The notes: generated from the sequence alone by a model not told the origin. Positions 24,879 to 35,805 are shown, counted from the first letter of the stretch. The stretch: DNA of 64,000 bases from JANMMJ01 sp964543235 (GCA_964543235.1 CAZIXE010000002.1:1-64000), one strand, 5' to 3'. Translations and numbers: made by a program.

Positions 24879-26306
24879 TTACCAGGAAATGCCGTGATAG
24901 GCGGGATCGTCGGGGAGCTGCTTGAACAGCCGGACGAGGTCGATGACATGGACGCCCTTCGGCCGCTTGCGCACCGCGTCGCGGTATTCGTCGCGCGCAT
25001 GGCTCACCACCAGCACGTCGGCCTCTTCCGTCACCTGCCCGATCGTCGGGCGCAGGATGTCGGGCAGCTTCTCCATCAGGTCCGCCAGATGCGGCCGCGC
25101 ATGCTTCATGTACTCGAAATGCGAGCGCGCCCCGGCCGAGGCCTTGAGATTGGGATCGAAGGCCGAAAACTCGGCACCGTCGGCGAGCAGCGCCGCCATC
25201 AGTTCAAGCGTCGGCGACTCGCGGAGATCATCGGTGTCGCATTTGAATGCAACGCCGAGGAAGCCGATGCGCTGCCCGGTAAAGCGCCGGATCATGCCGA
25301 GTGCCTCCTCGATCTGCTGGTGGTTCGACACCATCAGGCTGTTAAACAGCGGCGTCTGGATCTGGTAGACTTGGGCCAGATGCTCGATGGCGCGCACTTC
25401 CTTGGGCAGGCATGAGCCGCCGAAGGCAAATCCCGGTTTGAGGTAATAGGGTGACAGGTTGAGCTTCTGGTCCTGCACGAAAATGTTCATGACCTCATGG
25501 CTGTCGACTTCGACGGCCTTGCACAGGCGGCCCACCTCGTTGGCGAATGTGACCTTGGCTGCGTGCCAGACATTGTCGATGTATTTCACCATCTCCGCGC
25601 CGGTGATGGTGCACATCAGGATCTTCTCGTCGATGACCCGGTAGACGGCGGCGAGCTGCGCTGCGGCGCGCGGGTTCGAAGCGCCGATCACCGTTTTGGG
25701 CGGCGCATAGAAATCCGCAACCGCCACGCCCTCACGCAGGAATTCGGGATTGAAGCAGACACCGAAATGCATATCGAGCGACTTGCCGCTCACCGCCTCG
25801 ATCTCGGGAACCACGACACCCATGGTGGTGCCGGGCGGCACCGAGCAGCGCATCACGACCAGATGATAGCCGTCCTTGCGCCTGATCGCCTCGCCGATCG
25901 ACCGGGCTGCCGCACGGACATAGGTCATGTCACAGCCGCCATCGGGGGCGGTTGGCGTTCCGACCGACAGAAAGGTGATATCCGACTGCCGCACCGCGTC
26001 CACCACATCGGTGGTTGCCTCGATCAGCCCGCGCGACACGCCATCGCGCAGCAGGGTCTCGAGTCCTTCCTCGACGATCGGCGACTTGCCCGCCTTGATG
26101 GCATCGACCTTGGCCGGCACCACATCGGCACCCACCATCCGGAAACCGAGATTGGCGAAACAGGCAACCGACACCGCGCCGACATAACCAAGCCCGATGA
26201 CGCTGATGCACGGTTTCTGGTTGATGGCCGCTGGAATCTCCGCTGGCCCGGCCCCGGCCGGGCCTGGGTCGAACTCCGCCACTTCAGCGTTTGACGCGAT
26301 TGCCAT
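24879..26306 (-). CDS. algD: GDP-mannose 6-dehydrogenase (AlgD-like)
   Basis: 475 residues from the ATG at 26306, which has a GAGGGGAG ribosome-binding site six bases upstream. It is an NAD-dependent sugar-nucleotide dehydrogenase: Rossmann motif GLGYVG at 38-43, catalytic C299 in GFAFGGSCLPKE, and the C-terminal AFKCDTDDLRESP typical of AlgD. It would make GDP-mannuronate for the polymerase. A ~30-residue Ala/Pro-rich N-terminal extension makes it longer than the ~436-residue Pseudomonas enzyme. UDP-glucose or UDP-ManNAc dehydrogenase is the alternative, but linkage to alg8 and alg44 favours AlgD. Confidence 0.85.
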   Translation of the reverse strand: MAIASNAEVAEFDPGPAGAGPAEIPAAINQKPCISVIGLGYVGAVSVACFANLGFRMVGADVVPAKVDAIKAGKSPIVEEGLETLLRDGVSRGLIEATTDVVDAVRQSDITFLSVGTPTAPDGGCDMTYVRAAARSIGEAIRRKDGYHLVVMRCSVPPGTTMGVVVPEIEAVSGKSLDMHFGVCFNPEFLREGVAVADFYAPPKTVIGASNPRAAAQLAAVYRVIDEKILMCTITGAEMVKYIDNVWHAAKVTFANEVGRLCKAVEVDSHEVMNIFVQDQKLNLSPYYLKPGFAFGGSCLPKEVRAIEHLAQVYQIQTPLFNSLMVSNHQQIEEALGMIRRFTGQRIGFLGVAFKCDTDDLRESPTLELMAALLADGAEFSAFDPNLKASAGARSHFEYMKHARPHLADLMEKLPDILRPTIGQVTEEADVLVVSHARDEYRDAVRKRPKGVHVIDLVRLFKQLPDDPAYHGISW

Positions 26307-26449
26307 GAACAACTCCCCTCATTCTTTTGCCGTTATTGCGAGCAACCCGCATGCCATCCAGATTGCCGGAAATACGCTCGTCTTTTCATTGGGTTGCGGA
26401 TGGAAACCCGGCGCTAACCAGCAAACTGCGAGCGTTTTTGCCGGCCTGC

Positions 26450-26466
26450 CTTTGCACTGTGCAAAG
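26450..26466. promoter_or_regulatory. Perfect dyad in the alg8-algD gap
   Basis: CTTTGCAC-T-GTGCAAAG is an exact 8+1+8 inverted repeat just past the alg8 stop on the minus strand, ahead of a ~140-base spacer to algD. It has no T-run. It may be an operator for a second promoter driving algD, or a processing hairpin. TTGCAC half-sites like these also occur upstream of phaR. Confidence 0.4.
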
Positions 26467-26469
26467 CCG

Positions 26470-28062
26470 TCAGGCGCCATGCGTGAGGAAGTAGAAGAAG
26501 CGGACCCCCGGGATTTTCACGAGTCCCGTGAGCAGCGTGACCAGGAGGAACAGGGCCGAAACCGCAATGGTGGTCTGCATCATGGCGGTGCCGTCGCGCG
26601 CGATCTGTGCCCAGCGGTTGCCCTGGAAGCTCGACTTCTGGTCGCCGCGGTTGAACCAGCGCTGCTTGGAGAGCCGGAAGATCGAATAGACCTTCACCGC
26701 AGCATTGATGACCTGATTCAGATACAGCACGACCGGATACATGAAGTCGATCTTGCGCGAATAATTCCACAGCACGATCGACAGGATGAGGCGCGAGATC
26801 GCCAGAAACAGAATGTACTGGATGAGGTAGGTGAAGGAGTGCAGCGTCGCGGCGGCAACCGCCACCATTGGGTTCACCAGCATCGTCCACATGGCAATGC
26901 GCTGGTCGACGAAGCACCACCAGATGAAGAACGGCATGTGCCGCGGGCCCAGTGCTATCACCCGCGCGCCGTTGCGCAGCATGTTTCCCGACCACCGCCG
27001 GTAGTTCTGGATCATGCGGTTGAGGCCGCTGCCGTGCACGATCTCGACGGTGTAGCCCATCGCATCCGGCACATAGAGCAGGCGCGCCTTGTGTTTCATC
27101 ATGTAATAGAGCGTCGACTTGTCGTCGCCGGACAGGAACCGGAAGGAGCCCCAGAGCCAGTGATTGAGATAGTCCGCCTCGAGCAGCCGGCAGAATTCCT
27201 TCTTCTTGACGTGCTTGACCCGGAACACCGACATGCGGCCGGTGAGGGTGAGCACGCGGCCCGACAGCGAATGCGACTGCATGGCGAGCCGCCGCTGCGC
27301 AAACCGCATGGACAGCATCGACTGCATCCACTTGGGCCCGATGCACAGCACGTCCTCGTCGGTGGTGACGGCCTGCAGGTCGGGATACATTTTGAACAGT
27401 GGCAGGCAGCGCGCCACCGATTTCGGCGCCATGATAAAGTCACCGTCCATGAACACCACGATATCGTCATCGGGCACCATGTTGCGGCTCATGGCTCTCA
27501 GCACCAGGCCGATCGCCATGCGTTTTCCCCCGACATTCTGCCGGATGATATGCAGCGTGATGTCGAGGTCGGCGGCTGTCAGGTTGAGCTGGTTCTCGAT
27601 GATGTCTTCATCGTAGCGGTCGCCGGAGCCCAGCCAGATGGTCGCCGGCACGCCGGCCTCGCGCACCTGGGTGACGATGCCGCGGATCACCGATTCGGTG
27701 ATGGCCCGCTCCTCCTTGTAGGTCGTCATCATGAAATGGATGTGCCGCGGCCGCCAGCCCTCCGCCCACACCTTCTCACCCATCTCGCGCATGCGCGGAT
27801 AGACCATGCGTGCATAGATCGCGGCGCGCACCGCATGCGTGAACCACCAGGAGAACCGCCACACGCCGAGAAACCCGATCACGTAGGTCACCTGCCGGAC
27901 TTCCGGATCGAACAGCTTGTTCGGCACCAGCGACAGGAACATGGCGCAGATACAGATATAGAGTCCGATGTTGAGCAGGACGTTCGCGTTCCATTTCTCG
28001 AACCCCGTCGGCCAGTAGGTTGGCTCGTAGGATCGGTACTTCGCCTGCAGCCCCGGGATCAC
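26470..28062 (-). CDS. alg8: Alg8-like glycosyltransferase (mannuronan polymerase)
   Basis: 530 residues from the GTG at 28062, seven bases after the alg44 stop. It is a GT2-family membrane processive transferase: two N-terminal membrane segments (~28-70), a cytoplasmic catalytic core with MMTTYKEERAITE, IWLGSGDRYDE, VVFMDGDF (DxD) and LSGDDKS, the acceptor region QNYRRWSGNMLRNGARVIALG, and several C-terminal membrane segments. The YRRWSGNMLRNGAR stretch fits the Alg8 pattern better than cellulose synthase. With Alg44 it should polymerise GDP-mannuronate across the inner membrane. Confidence 0.85.
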   Translation of the reverse strand: MIPGLQAKYRSYEPTYWPTGFEKWNANVLLNIGLYICICAMFLSLVPNKLFDPEVRQVTYVIGFLGVWRFSWWFTHAVRAAIYARMVYPRMREMGEKVWAEGWRPRHIHFMMTTYKEERAITESVIRGIVTQVREAGVPATIWLGSGDRYDEDIIENQLNLTAADLDITLHIIRQNVGGKRMAIGLVLRAMSRNMVPDDDIVVFMDGDFIMAPKSVARCLPLFKMYPDLQAVTTDEDVLCIGPKWMQSMLSMRFAQRRLAMQSHSLSGRVLTLTGRMSVFRVKHVKKKEFCRLLEADYLNHWLWGSFRFLSGDDKSTLYYMMKHKARLLYVPDAMGYTVEIVHGSGLNRMIQNYRRWSGNMLRNGARVIALGPRHMPFFIWWCFVDQRIAMWTMLVNPMVAVAAATLHSFTYLIQYILFLAISRLILSIVLWNYSRKIDFMYPVVLYLNQVINAAVKVYSIFRLSKQRWFNRGDQKSSFQGNRWAQIARDGTAMMQTTIAVSALFLLVTLLTGLVKIPGVRFFYFLTHGA

Positions 28063-28069
28063 GGCGCCA

Positions 28070-29680
28070 TCACAGGAACAGCGACGCGACGCGGCGCCAG
28101 ATGGCCGCGAGGATCGGATTGGTCGATTGCGCTTCGAACAGCACCACCACGGGCATGCCGGCCGTCACCCGCTCTGCCGTGTCGCTGCCGGCTTCGTCGA
28201 TGAATTCGAGCACCACTTCGGCCGAGCGGTCTTCCGCGCCCCGCCATGAATAGCGCCGCGAGATCTCCTCGCGGAAACCGCTGGTCCTGTCGATCTTGAT
28301 CACCTTGCCGCGCAGCGAGTCATTGAGCGCCGGGAAGTAGATCGAGGCCTTGTCGCCGAGCGCCACCTTGAGCACCTCGTCCTGGGTGAGGAAGGCATTG
28401 ACCCGGCGCTGCCCGTCATTCTCGAAAACCGCGATGACATCGCCTTTGCGCACCGCGGCGTTTTCCGGATACGGGATCTCCATCACCCGGCCGGTGAAGG
28501 GCGCCCTCACCGCCAGCCGCTCGCGATGTTTCAGCAGCGCCTCATGGGCCTGGTGCGACAGCGAGATCTGGTAGCGCGCCAGCTTGATGCTGGCATCGAT
28601 CTCCGCAAGGTCGCCGACGAACTCGCGGCCGTTGAAGTAATGCCTGCCGATGCCGGCATCGGCGAGCCGTATCTGTTCCTTGAGTTCGACTTTCCGCGAT
28701 TCCAGCCGGGAGCGCGCGGTGATCAGCCACTTGTTGGCTTCATCGACCTGCGCTTTGGTGGCGAGCCCCTCCTTCTGCAGCTTGGCCACGCGATTGAGCT
28801 TTTCCTGGGCCGCCTGCCGTTCTGCTTCCAGCCCTTCGACATCGATCTTGATCTTCTCGATGTCGCTGATTTCCACCGCGGCATATTCGGTCATCTTTTC
28901 GAGTTCGCCCGCCCGCCGCTGCATCAGGTGGTTGAGTTCGGCTTCGCGTTCCTGGATCTTGAGCCTGGCGATGTCGATCTGCTTCTCGAGGTCGTAGTCG
29001 GCAAAATAGACGGCCGTTTCCCCGGCCTCGACCCGGTCCCCGGCATTGACGCGCACGAAGGGCAGATTGCCGTCGCCCTGCGCTCTCACCTCGACGATGG
29101 GCGCGCTCACCACCGCCGTCTGCACCTCCATGCGGAACAGGTTGGAATAGAGCACCAGCGCCGTGTAGCCGAACACGATGAAGCCGAGCATCGCATAGAC
29201 GCCGGCCCACGCGACCTGGCGCAGCGGGATCTTGGTTTCCTTGATGACGTTCTTGGGGTCGGGATCGGGCTCGGTGGATACCGGCGTGATCGGCACGTCG
29301 ATGCGCTGGATCGTGTCCTCGGCGGGCGACATCATGCCCCGCACCAGGTCGTCGATGAAATGCGCCATCAGCGAGCTTTCGCGCTCGCCGAGATTGGTGA
29401 ACTCGACCGCGTAGGAACGCGCCTCGGGCAGCAGCCGCACCACCCGGCCCTCGGTTTCGAACGTGATGTCGAAGCCCTGGAACGGCAGCGTGATTTGCAG
29501 TTCGACGCTGCTGCCGAGTTCCGGAAGCGCATCCGGATAGCCGTCGACGCGAACCCCCCCGAGGCTCCAGTCATGCGCCCTGAGCTTGTGCTCGGTGCCG
29601 ATCAGGCGCACGAAAAGCGGCGCCGTCACCCGATGATGACGACGCTGATCGGGTCTTTCGCGTTTGACTTGCACTGCCAT
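28070..29680 (-). CDS. alg44: Alg44-like PilZ / membrane-fusion protein
   Basis: 536 residues. The N-terminal PilZ domain (~10-120) has both c-di-GMP contacts, R13xxxR17 and DWSLGG at 37-42. A single membrane segment (~155-182) is followed by a HlyD-like periplasmic region with a biotinyl-lipoyl-like half, a long coiled coil (~240-330) and a beta-barrel part (~390-536). In Pseudomonas, Alg44 is the c-di-GMP receptor that activates Alg8. It is the first gene of the alg44-alg8-algD operon, with a sigma-54 promoter match 49-63 bases upstream of its ATG. Confidence 0.88.
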   Translation of the reverse strand: MAVQVKRERPDQRRHHRVTAPLFVRLIGTEHKLRAHDWSLGGVRVDGYPDALPELGSSVELQITLPFQGFDITFETEGRVVRLLPEARSYAVEFTNLGERESSLMAHFIDDLVRGMMSPAEDTIQRIDVPITPVSTEPDPDPKNVIKETKIPLRQVAWAGVYAMLGFIVFGYTALVLYSNLFRMEVQTAVVSAPIVEVRAQGDGNLPFVRVNAGDRVEAGETAVYFADYDLEKQIDIARLKIQEREAELNHLMQRRAGELEKMTEYAAVEISDIEKIKIDVEGLEAERQAAQEKLNRVAKLQKEGLATKAQVDEANKWLITARSRLESRKVELKEQIRLADAGIGRHYFNGREFVGDLAEIDASIKLARYQISLSHQAHEALLKHRERLAVRAPFTGRVMEIPYPENAAVRKGDVIAVFENDGQRRVNAFLTQDEVLKVALGDKASIYFPALNDSLRGKVIKIDRTSGFREEISRRYSWRGAEDRSAEVVLEFIDEAGSDTAERVTAGMPVVVLFEAQSTNPILAAIWRRVASLFL

Positions 29681-29728
29681 GTTAGCGGCGCCCGCAGCCT
29701 TTGGTAGCTGTTCTCACGCCCGCGCGTG

Positions 29729-29743
29729 GCAAGCCGCGTGCCA
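29729..29743 (-). promoter_or_regulatory. Sigma-54 (RpoN) promoter for alg44-alg8-algD
   Basis: On the minus strand the sequence reads TGGCACGCGGCTTGC, that is TGGCAC (29743-29738), five bases, TTGC (29732-29729). This matches the -24/-12 consensus TGGCACN5TTGC in every conserved position. The expected start of transcription is near 29717, giving a ~37-base leader before the alg44 ATG. A sigma-54 activator gene ends 100 bases upstream on the same strand. Confidence 0.8.
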
Positions 29744-29784
29744 TTCCGCCGCCATTGATTCTGTTGGGATTCTTGTGAGCTGTT

Positions 29785-29842
29785 CAGCCGGCTCAGTGCA
29801 GCCTGCGAACCAGCCGGCACGAATCGCGTTGCAGCCTGCGAA
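29785..29842 (-). promoter_or_regulatory. Candidate enhancer (activator-binding) repeats upstream of the sigma-54 promoter
   Basis: TGCAGCCTGCGAA occurs exactly at 29797-29809 and 29830-29842, 33 bases apart (about three helical turns), each with a GCAG-C-CTGC dyad. Two related CAGCCGGC copies lie at 29785 and 29811. The two exact copies are about 85 and 118 bases upstream of the predicted transcription start, the usual distance for sigma-54 enhancer sites. Confidence 0.6.
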
Positions 29843-29845
29843 TCG

Positions 29846-31208
<1,363 letters not shown>

Positions 31209-31216
<8 letters not shown>

Positions 31217-32045
31217 ACCGCAGCGCCCTGTTGAGGCCGCAATGTGTGCGCAGCTGATCGGTTGACTGCACCGCCAGTGCCATCATCCGGTCGGCCTCGC
31301 TCCGCAACAACCTGATGTCCGCCGCGCCGCAGCCTTCCAGGTGGCGTGCCGCAGCTGCCAGCCGGGCCAGCCCGAAGCTTGCGGCAATGCCCTTGATCTT
31401 GTGGGCCCGCCGGCCCGGCGTGATGTAGTCGGTCCGCATCGCGCTCAGGCAGGCCATGATCTCGGTCTCGGCCGTCATGACGATTTCCAGCCACTGGTCG
31501 CGCGGCAGATGCGCCTGCATTTCGCTAGCTACTTCCCAGTCGACCACGGGCTCGGGCCCATGCTCGGCAATACCGGCCGCCGCCGTTGCCACCGCCACGA
31601 CCGGCGGCCGGGCGTCGAGGATGGCCTGGATGGCGGCGCGCAGTTCGTCGCGGCCTGCAGGCTTCGGTATGGCGTGGTCGAACGTGTTCCGCCAGCTGTC
31701 GCTTTTCGCCGAGTCGGCCAGAAATGCCGAGAGCGCCATCAGCGGCGTGCGCCCGGCCTCGCCACCCATGGCCCGTATCTGCTGCGCCGCCGCCACGCCG
31801 TCGAGAACCGGCATCTCGATGTCGAGCATGATCAGGTCATACCGGCCATCCTGGGCATACTCGACGGCGTCCTGGCCGTGCTCGACCGCATCGACGTCAC
31901 AGCCCATGCGGCTCAGCAGCGCCGCCGTGAGCACCCGCGCGGCTTTCGAATCCTCGGCAAGCAGCAGCCGTGGCCGGCCGCCGTCCGGCCCGAGAATGGG
32001 AACGAATTTGCTGTTGGACGCTGCCTTCGCAGCCGGACTTACCAT
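31209..32045 (-). CDS. Receiver-Hpt phosphorelay protein
   Basis: 278 residues from the ATG at 32045. A receiver domain (~25-145) has E31-D32, phospho-acceptor D75 in IMLDIEMP and K128. A C-terminal Hpt domain (~180-278) has the phospho-histidine H215 in RRAHKIKGIAASFG. It lacks any kinase or output domain, so it relays phosphate between a distant kinase and a partner. The overlap with the sigma-54 regulator gene points to that protein as the final acceptor. An in-frame TTG 21 bases upstream is a weaker alternative start. Confidence 0.88.
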
Positions 32046-32166
32046 GACACACTCACGAACTTCCAATGGACGCCAGGCGGGCTGCTCCGTCTCAGTGCTG
32101 CGTGCTCATGAAATGACGCGAAAGCGTGAACGGCGGCTTACCCGTGCCGCTAAAATACGAATCACG

Positions 32167-32195
32167 TTTTGCGAATGGGTTTGCATTTCGCAAAA
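32167..32195. promoter_or_regulatory. Inverted repeat between algA-like gene and the REC-Hpt gene
   Basis: TTTTGCGAA (32167-32175) and TTCGCAAAA (32187-32195) are perfect inverted arms around an 11-base loop. The element lies downstream of the guanylyltransferase stop and upstream of the REC-Hpt start, both on the minus strand, so it can be a terminator of the first or an operator of the second. There is no clean T-run. Confidence 0.4.
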
Positions 32196-32219
32196 ACGCT
32201 GCGGATGGCTAACGAGTCG

Positions 32220-33413
32220 TTACCCCGCCTGCTTGGCATGTGCCGCCCACGGCGCGAAGTCAGCGCCGGGCTGCGCCTCCTGCCGGGCCACACTGTCGCC
32301 GGCCTCGCGCGCCGCGGTGAGTTGCGAGCGCTTTTTCACCGCCTCGGCGATGTGCCGGATGTCCTGGGCATGGCTCTTCGAGGCGACGATGACCGCATCG
32401 CCGGTATTGACGACGATCACGTCATTGAGCCCGACCACCGCGGTAATCGGTCCTTCGCTGCGCACATAGGCGCCGGACACGTCATGCAGGATGACATCGC
32501 CGACCGTAACGTTCTGGGCCTGATCGCGCTGCGAAATCTCCCACACTGCCGTCCATGAACCGACATCGCTCCACAGCGGATCGGTCGGCACCACGGCCGC
32601 CCGGCTGGTGTGTTCCATGACCGCATAGTCGATGGAGATGCTCTCGATCCGCGAGAACACCGCAGGATCGGGATGAACCGTGATCCCCTCGACGAAGCCG
32701 TGGGCCAGCGCGTCCTGGCAGCCGGCCAGGATGGCTGGTTTGAGCCGTTTGATTTCACTGAGGAATTCTGATACCGGAAGCATGAACATGCCGCTGTTCC
32801 AGTAGAAGCCGCCTTCCGTCAGCATGGCTTCCGCAGCATGCCGCGGCGGCTTCTCGACGAACCGCGCCACCCGGTAGATGCCCTCCTCCGGTCCGTTTTC
32901 GCCGCTCGGATAGGGCAGGACTTCGCCCTGCTTGATATAGCCGTAGCTGGTTTCGGGCCCGTGCGGCGTGATCCCGAAGGTAAGAAAGGCGCCGAACCGC
33001 GCCCCCGCCCGCGCCTTGTCGATGGCCGCGATGAGCTTGGCGGGCTCCTGGATATAGTGATCGGAGGGCATCACCAGCAGCGTGTCGCCGAGCCGTGCGG
33101 CGAGCGCGATCATGGCGGCAATGGTGATCGCGGGTGCAGTGTTGCGCCCTTCCGGCTCCAGCACGAAAGTGGCGGGCTTGACGCCGATGGCATCGAGATC
33201 GGCCAGCAGCATGTCCCGGTGGGTCCGGTTGCCGACGATGATCGGCGCCGTGAAACGGCTGGGGTCGGTGACGCGCATGACCGTCTGCTGAAACATGCTG
33301 AGGCGCCCGGCAATGGCCTGGAACTGCTTGGGCCGCTCTTCGCGGGACAGGGGCCACAGCCGCGTACCCGACCCTCCGGCAAGGATGACCGGTGTAATGA
33401 GCTCTGCCGGCAT
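32220..33413 (-). CDS. algA: Mannose-1-phosphate guanylyltransferase
   Basis: 397 residues from the ATG at 33413. It makes GDP-mannose, the substrate of AlgD. The nucleotidyltransferase signature is at the N-terminus (VILAGGSGTRLWPLSREERPKQ), with FVEKPP and GFYWNSGMFM further on. It ends near where the second domain would begin, so it lacks the type II phosphomannose isomerase half of Pseudomonas AlgA and is closer to a stand-alone ManC. It lies upstream of the REC-Hpt and sigma-54 regulator genes in the same direction. The symbol manC would be equally apt. Confidence 0.88.
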   Translation of the reverse strand: MPAELITPVILAGGSGTRLWPLSREERPKQFQAIAGRLSMFQQTVMRVTDPSRFTAPIIVGNRTHRDMLLADLDAIGVKPATFVLEPEGRNTAPAITIAAMIALAARLGDTLLVMPSDHYIQEPAKLIAAIDKARAGARFGAFLTFGITPHGPETSYGYIKQGEVLPYPSGENGPEEGIYRVARFVEKPPRHAAEAMLTEGGFYWNSGMFMLPVSEFLSEIKRLKPAILAGCQDALAHGFVEGITVHPDPAVFSRIESISIDYAVMEHTSRAAVVPTDPLWSDVGSWTAVWEISQRDQAQNVTVGDVILHDVSGAYVRSEGPITAVVGLNDVIVVNTGDAVIVASKSHAQDIRHIAEAVKKRSQLTAAREAGDSVARQEAQPGADFAPWAAHAKQAG

Positions 33414-33516
33414 GATCAACCCTCTCAGTGCCGGGCAATCCGGCCGCATTCGAACCGGCGGGAGCCTAGGGGAAAAACCTTTAGGGGCCGTAACTTGCCC
33501 GGGAGCCCCCGGGCTC

Positions 33517-33846
33517 TCAGCTGATCACCTGGCAGCGTCGCCAGATCTGGGCCGGCCCCATGGCGCCGCCCTGGACCCGGACCACCCGCACCTCTTCCTC
33601 ATTGAGAAGGTCCATGTAGATGACGGCGCCCGCATCCGGACTGCCGTCCAGCCCTTCATAGGTGAAGCTGTGGCGATGATAGAGGCCGGTGGTGGCCCGC
33701 CCGTCCGGCGTCACCACCTGCGGTCCCTGAATGACGATGCGCTGACCCTGCCTCGAGCACCACTCGCCGTCGATGGCATCGGCCCGCGCCGGGACTGCGC
33801 AGAAGCCAAGCGCGGCGAGCGCCAGCACGAGCCGCGCCAGCCGCAT
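33517..33846 (-). CDS. Small exported protein of unknown function
   Basis: 109 residues. Residues 1-22 are a clear signal peptide (LARLVLALAALGFCAVPARA). The mature part has two cysteines (in GEWCSRQG and WRRCQVIS) that could form a disulfide. It starts 14 bases after the phaB stop and may share its transcript. The family appears to be an alphaproteobacterial periplasmic hypothetical; no function is recognised. A GC-rich hairpin lies just past its stop. Confidence 0.7.
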   Translation of the reverse strand: MRLARLVLALAALGFCAVPARADAIDGEWCSRQGQRIVIQGPQVVTPDGRATTGLYHRHSFTYEGLDGSPDAGAVIYMDLLNEEEVRVVRVQGGAMGPAQIWRRCQVIS

Positions 33847-33859
33847 CGCCGCGTCCCCT

Positions 33860-34585
33860 TCAGATCATGTATTGCCCGCCATTGATGGCGAGCGTCGAGC
33901 CGGTGATGAAGCCGGCATCGTCCGAGGCGAGGAACACCACCGCCCGGGCGATTTCCTGAGGCTGGCCGAGTCGCCCGACCGGGATCTGCGGAATGATGCG
34001 CTTTTCCAGCACCTCCTGCGGCACCGCCATGACCATTTCGGTACCGATATAGCCCGGACAGATGGCATTGACGGTGATGCCCTTCGCTGCCCCCTCCTGA
34101 GCCAGCGCCTTGACGAAGCCGAGTTCGCCCGCTTTCGCCGCCGAATAGTTGGCCTGGCCCATCTGGCCCTTCTGGCCATTGATCGACGAGATGCAGACCA
34201 CCCGCCCGAAGCCGCGATTGCGCATGCCGTCCCACACCGGGCGGGTCATGTTGAACAGCGAGTTGAGGTTGGTGTTGATCACCGCCTGCCACTGTTCGAG
34301 GCTCATTTTGTGAAACATCGCATCGCGGGTAATGCCGGCGTTGTTGACGAGGATATCGACGGGCCCGATTTCGTTTTCGATGGCCTTCAGGTTGGCTTCG
34401 CAGGCCGCCGCGTCGCCGACATCCCACTTGCGCACCTCGATGCCGGTTTCCGCCTTGAACCTGTGCGCGGCCTCGTCATTGCCTGCATAGCTCGCGACCA
34501 CCTTGTATCCTTCGGCCTTCAGGGCCTTCGATATTGCCGCGCCAATGCCGCGCGATCCGCCTGTGACGACTGCAATCCGGCTCAC
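33860..34585 (-). CDS. phaB: Acetoacetyl-CoA reductase
   Basis: 241 residues from the GTG at 34585, the standard PhaB length. It is an NADPH-dependent short-chain dehydrogenase making (R)-3-hydroxybutyryl-CoA for polyhydroxybutyrate. Motifs: TGGSRGIG at ~8-15, NNAG near 86, catalytic YSAAK near 150, and the PhaB-type ICPGYIGTEM. It follows phaA with a 32-base gap. The polymer synthase phaC is not in the window. Confidence 0.94.
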   Translation of the reverse strand: MSRIAVVTGGSRGIGAAISKALKAEGYKVVASYAGNDEAAHRFKAETGIEVRKWDVGDAAACEANLKAIENEIGPVDILVNNAGITRDAMFHKMSLEQWQAVINTNLNSLFNMTRPVWDGMRNRGFGRVVCISSINGQKGQMGQANYSAAKAGELGFVKALAQEGAAKGITVNAICPGYIGTEMVMAVPQEVLEKRIIPQIPVGRLGQPQEIARAVVFLASDDAGFITGSTLAINGGQYMI

Positions 34586-34617
34586 TGTCTGTCTCCCGTT
34601 CCGATGGTTGTTGTGGC

Positions 34618-35805
34618 TTAGTCGCGGGCCACGCACATGGCGATGCCCATGCCGCCGCCGATACACAGCGTGGCCAGGCCCTTCTTCGCATTGCGCTTCT
34701 GCATTTCAAAGAGGAGCGTGGTGAGTACCCGCGCGCCCGAGGCGCCGATCGGATGGCCAATGGCGATGGCGCCGCCATTGACGTTGACGATGTCCTGGTT
34801 CCAGCCCATGTCCTTGTTGACGGCGCAGGCCTGCGCTGCGAACGCCTCATTGGCTTCGACCAGATCGAGATCGTCCACCTTCCAGCCTGCCTTCTTGAGC
34901 GCCGCGCGCGACGCCGGAATCGGACCCGTACCCATGATCGCCGGATCGACCCCGGCATTGGCCCACGATACGATCCGCGCCATGGGGGAGAGGCCGCGCT
35001 TTGCCGCTTCCCTGGCCGTCATCAGGATCACCGCTGCAGCGCCGTCATTGATGCCCGAGGCATTGCCGGGCGTCACCGTCCCGTCCTTCTGGAACACCGC
35101 CTTGAGCTTGGCGACTGAATCGAGTGTCGCGCCGTGGCGGATATATTCGTCATTGTCGACAACGATGTCGCCCTTGCGGGTCGAAACCATCACCGGCACG
35201 ATTTCGTCCTTGAACTTGCCGGCCTTCTGGGCCGCCTCCGCCTTGTTCTGTGAAGCGACGGCAAACTGGTCCTGGGTTTCGCGGGTGATCTGCCACTGCC
35301 GCGCCACGTTCTCGGCGGTGTTGCCCATGTGATAGCCGTTGAACGCGTCCCACAGCCCGTCCTTGATCATGGTATCGATCACCTGGTAGTCGCCCATCTT
35401 CACGCCATTGCGCAGGTGCTGGCAGTGCGGCGCCATGCTCATCGATTCCTGGCCGCCGGCGGCCACGATGTCGGCATCGCCATTGGCAATCTGCTGCAGG
35501 CCGAGCGCCACGGCCCGCAAGCCCGAGCCGCACAGCTGGTTGACACCCCAGGCCGGTGTCTCAACCGGAATGCCGGCCGCGATCGATGCCTGCCGTGCCG
35601 GGTTCTGGCCCTGTCCGGCTGTCAGGATCTGGCCGAGGATCACCTCATTGACCTCGGCCGGCGCAACCTTGGCACGTTCCATGGCAGCTTTCAGCGCGAC
35701 AGCGCCCAGCTGATGCGCCGGCAGCGATGACAGCGCCCCGTTGAACGATCCGACCGGCGTCCGCGCGGCTGAAACGATGACCACTGAATTTTCTGCGCTT
35801 GCCAT
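34618..35805 (-). CDS. phaA: Acetyl-CoA acetyltransferase (beta-ketothiolase)
   Basis: 395 residues from the ATG at 35805, which has a CAGGAGAG ribosome-binding site. It condenses two acetyl-CoA to acetoacetyl-CoA. The acyl-enzyme cysteine is C92 in NQLCGSGLRAV; the other active-site segments are GGAIAIGHPIGASG and CIGGGMGIA. First gene of phaA-phaB, divergent from phaR, with TGCA-rich sites in the shared spacer. Confidence 0.95.
   Translation of the reverse strand: MASAENSVVIVSAARTPVGSFNGALSSLPAHQLGAVALKAAMERAKVAPAEVNEVILGQILTAGQGQNPARQASIAAGIPVETPAWGVNQLCGSGLRAVALGLQQIANGDADIVAAGGQESMSMAPHCQHLRNGVKMGDYQVIDTMIKDGLWDAFNGYHMGNTAENVARQWQITRETQDQFAVASQNKAEAAQKAGKFKDEIVPVMVSTRKGDIVVDNDEYIRHGATLDSVAKLKAVFQKDGTVTPGNASGINDGAAAVILMTAREAAKRGLSPMARIVSWANAGVDPAIMGTGPIPASRAALKKAGWKVDDLDLVEANEAFAAQACAVNKDMGWNQDIVNVNGGAIAIGHPIGASGARVLTTLLFEMQKRNAKKGLATLCIGGGMGIAMCVARD

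Noticed and set aside
26197..28203. A 668-codon open frame on the plus strand opposite alg8
   Set aside because: It covers a gene with unmistakable glycosyltransferase motifs and has His/Arg-rich low-complexity sequence.
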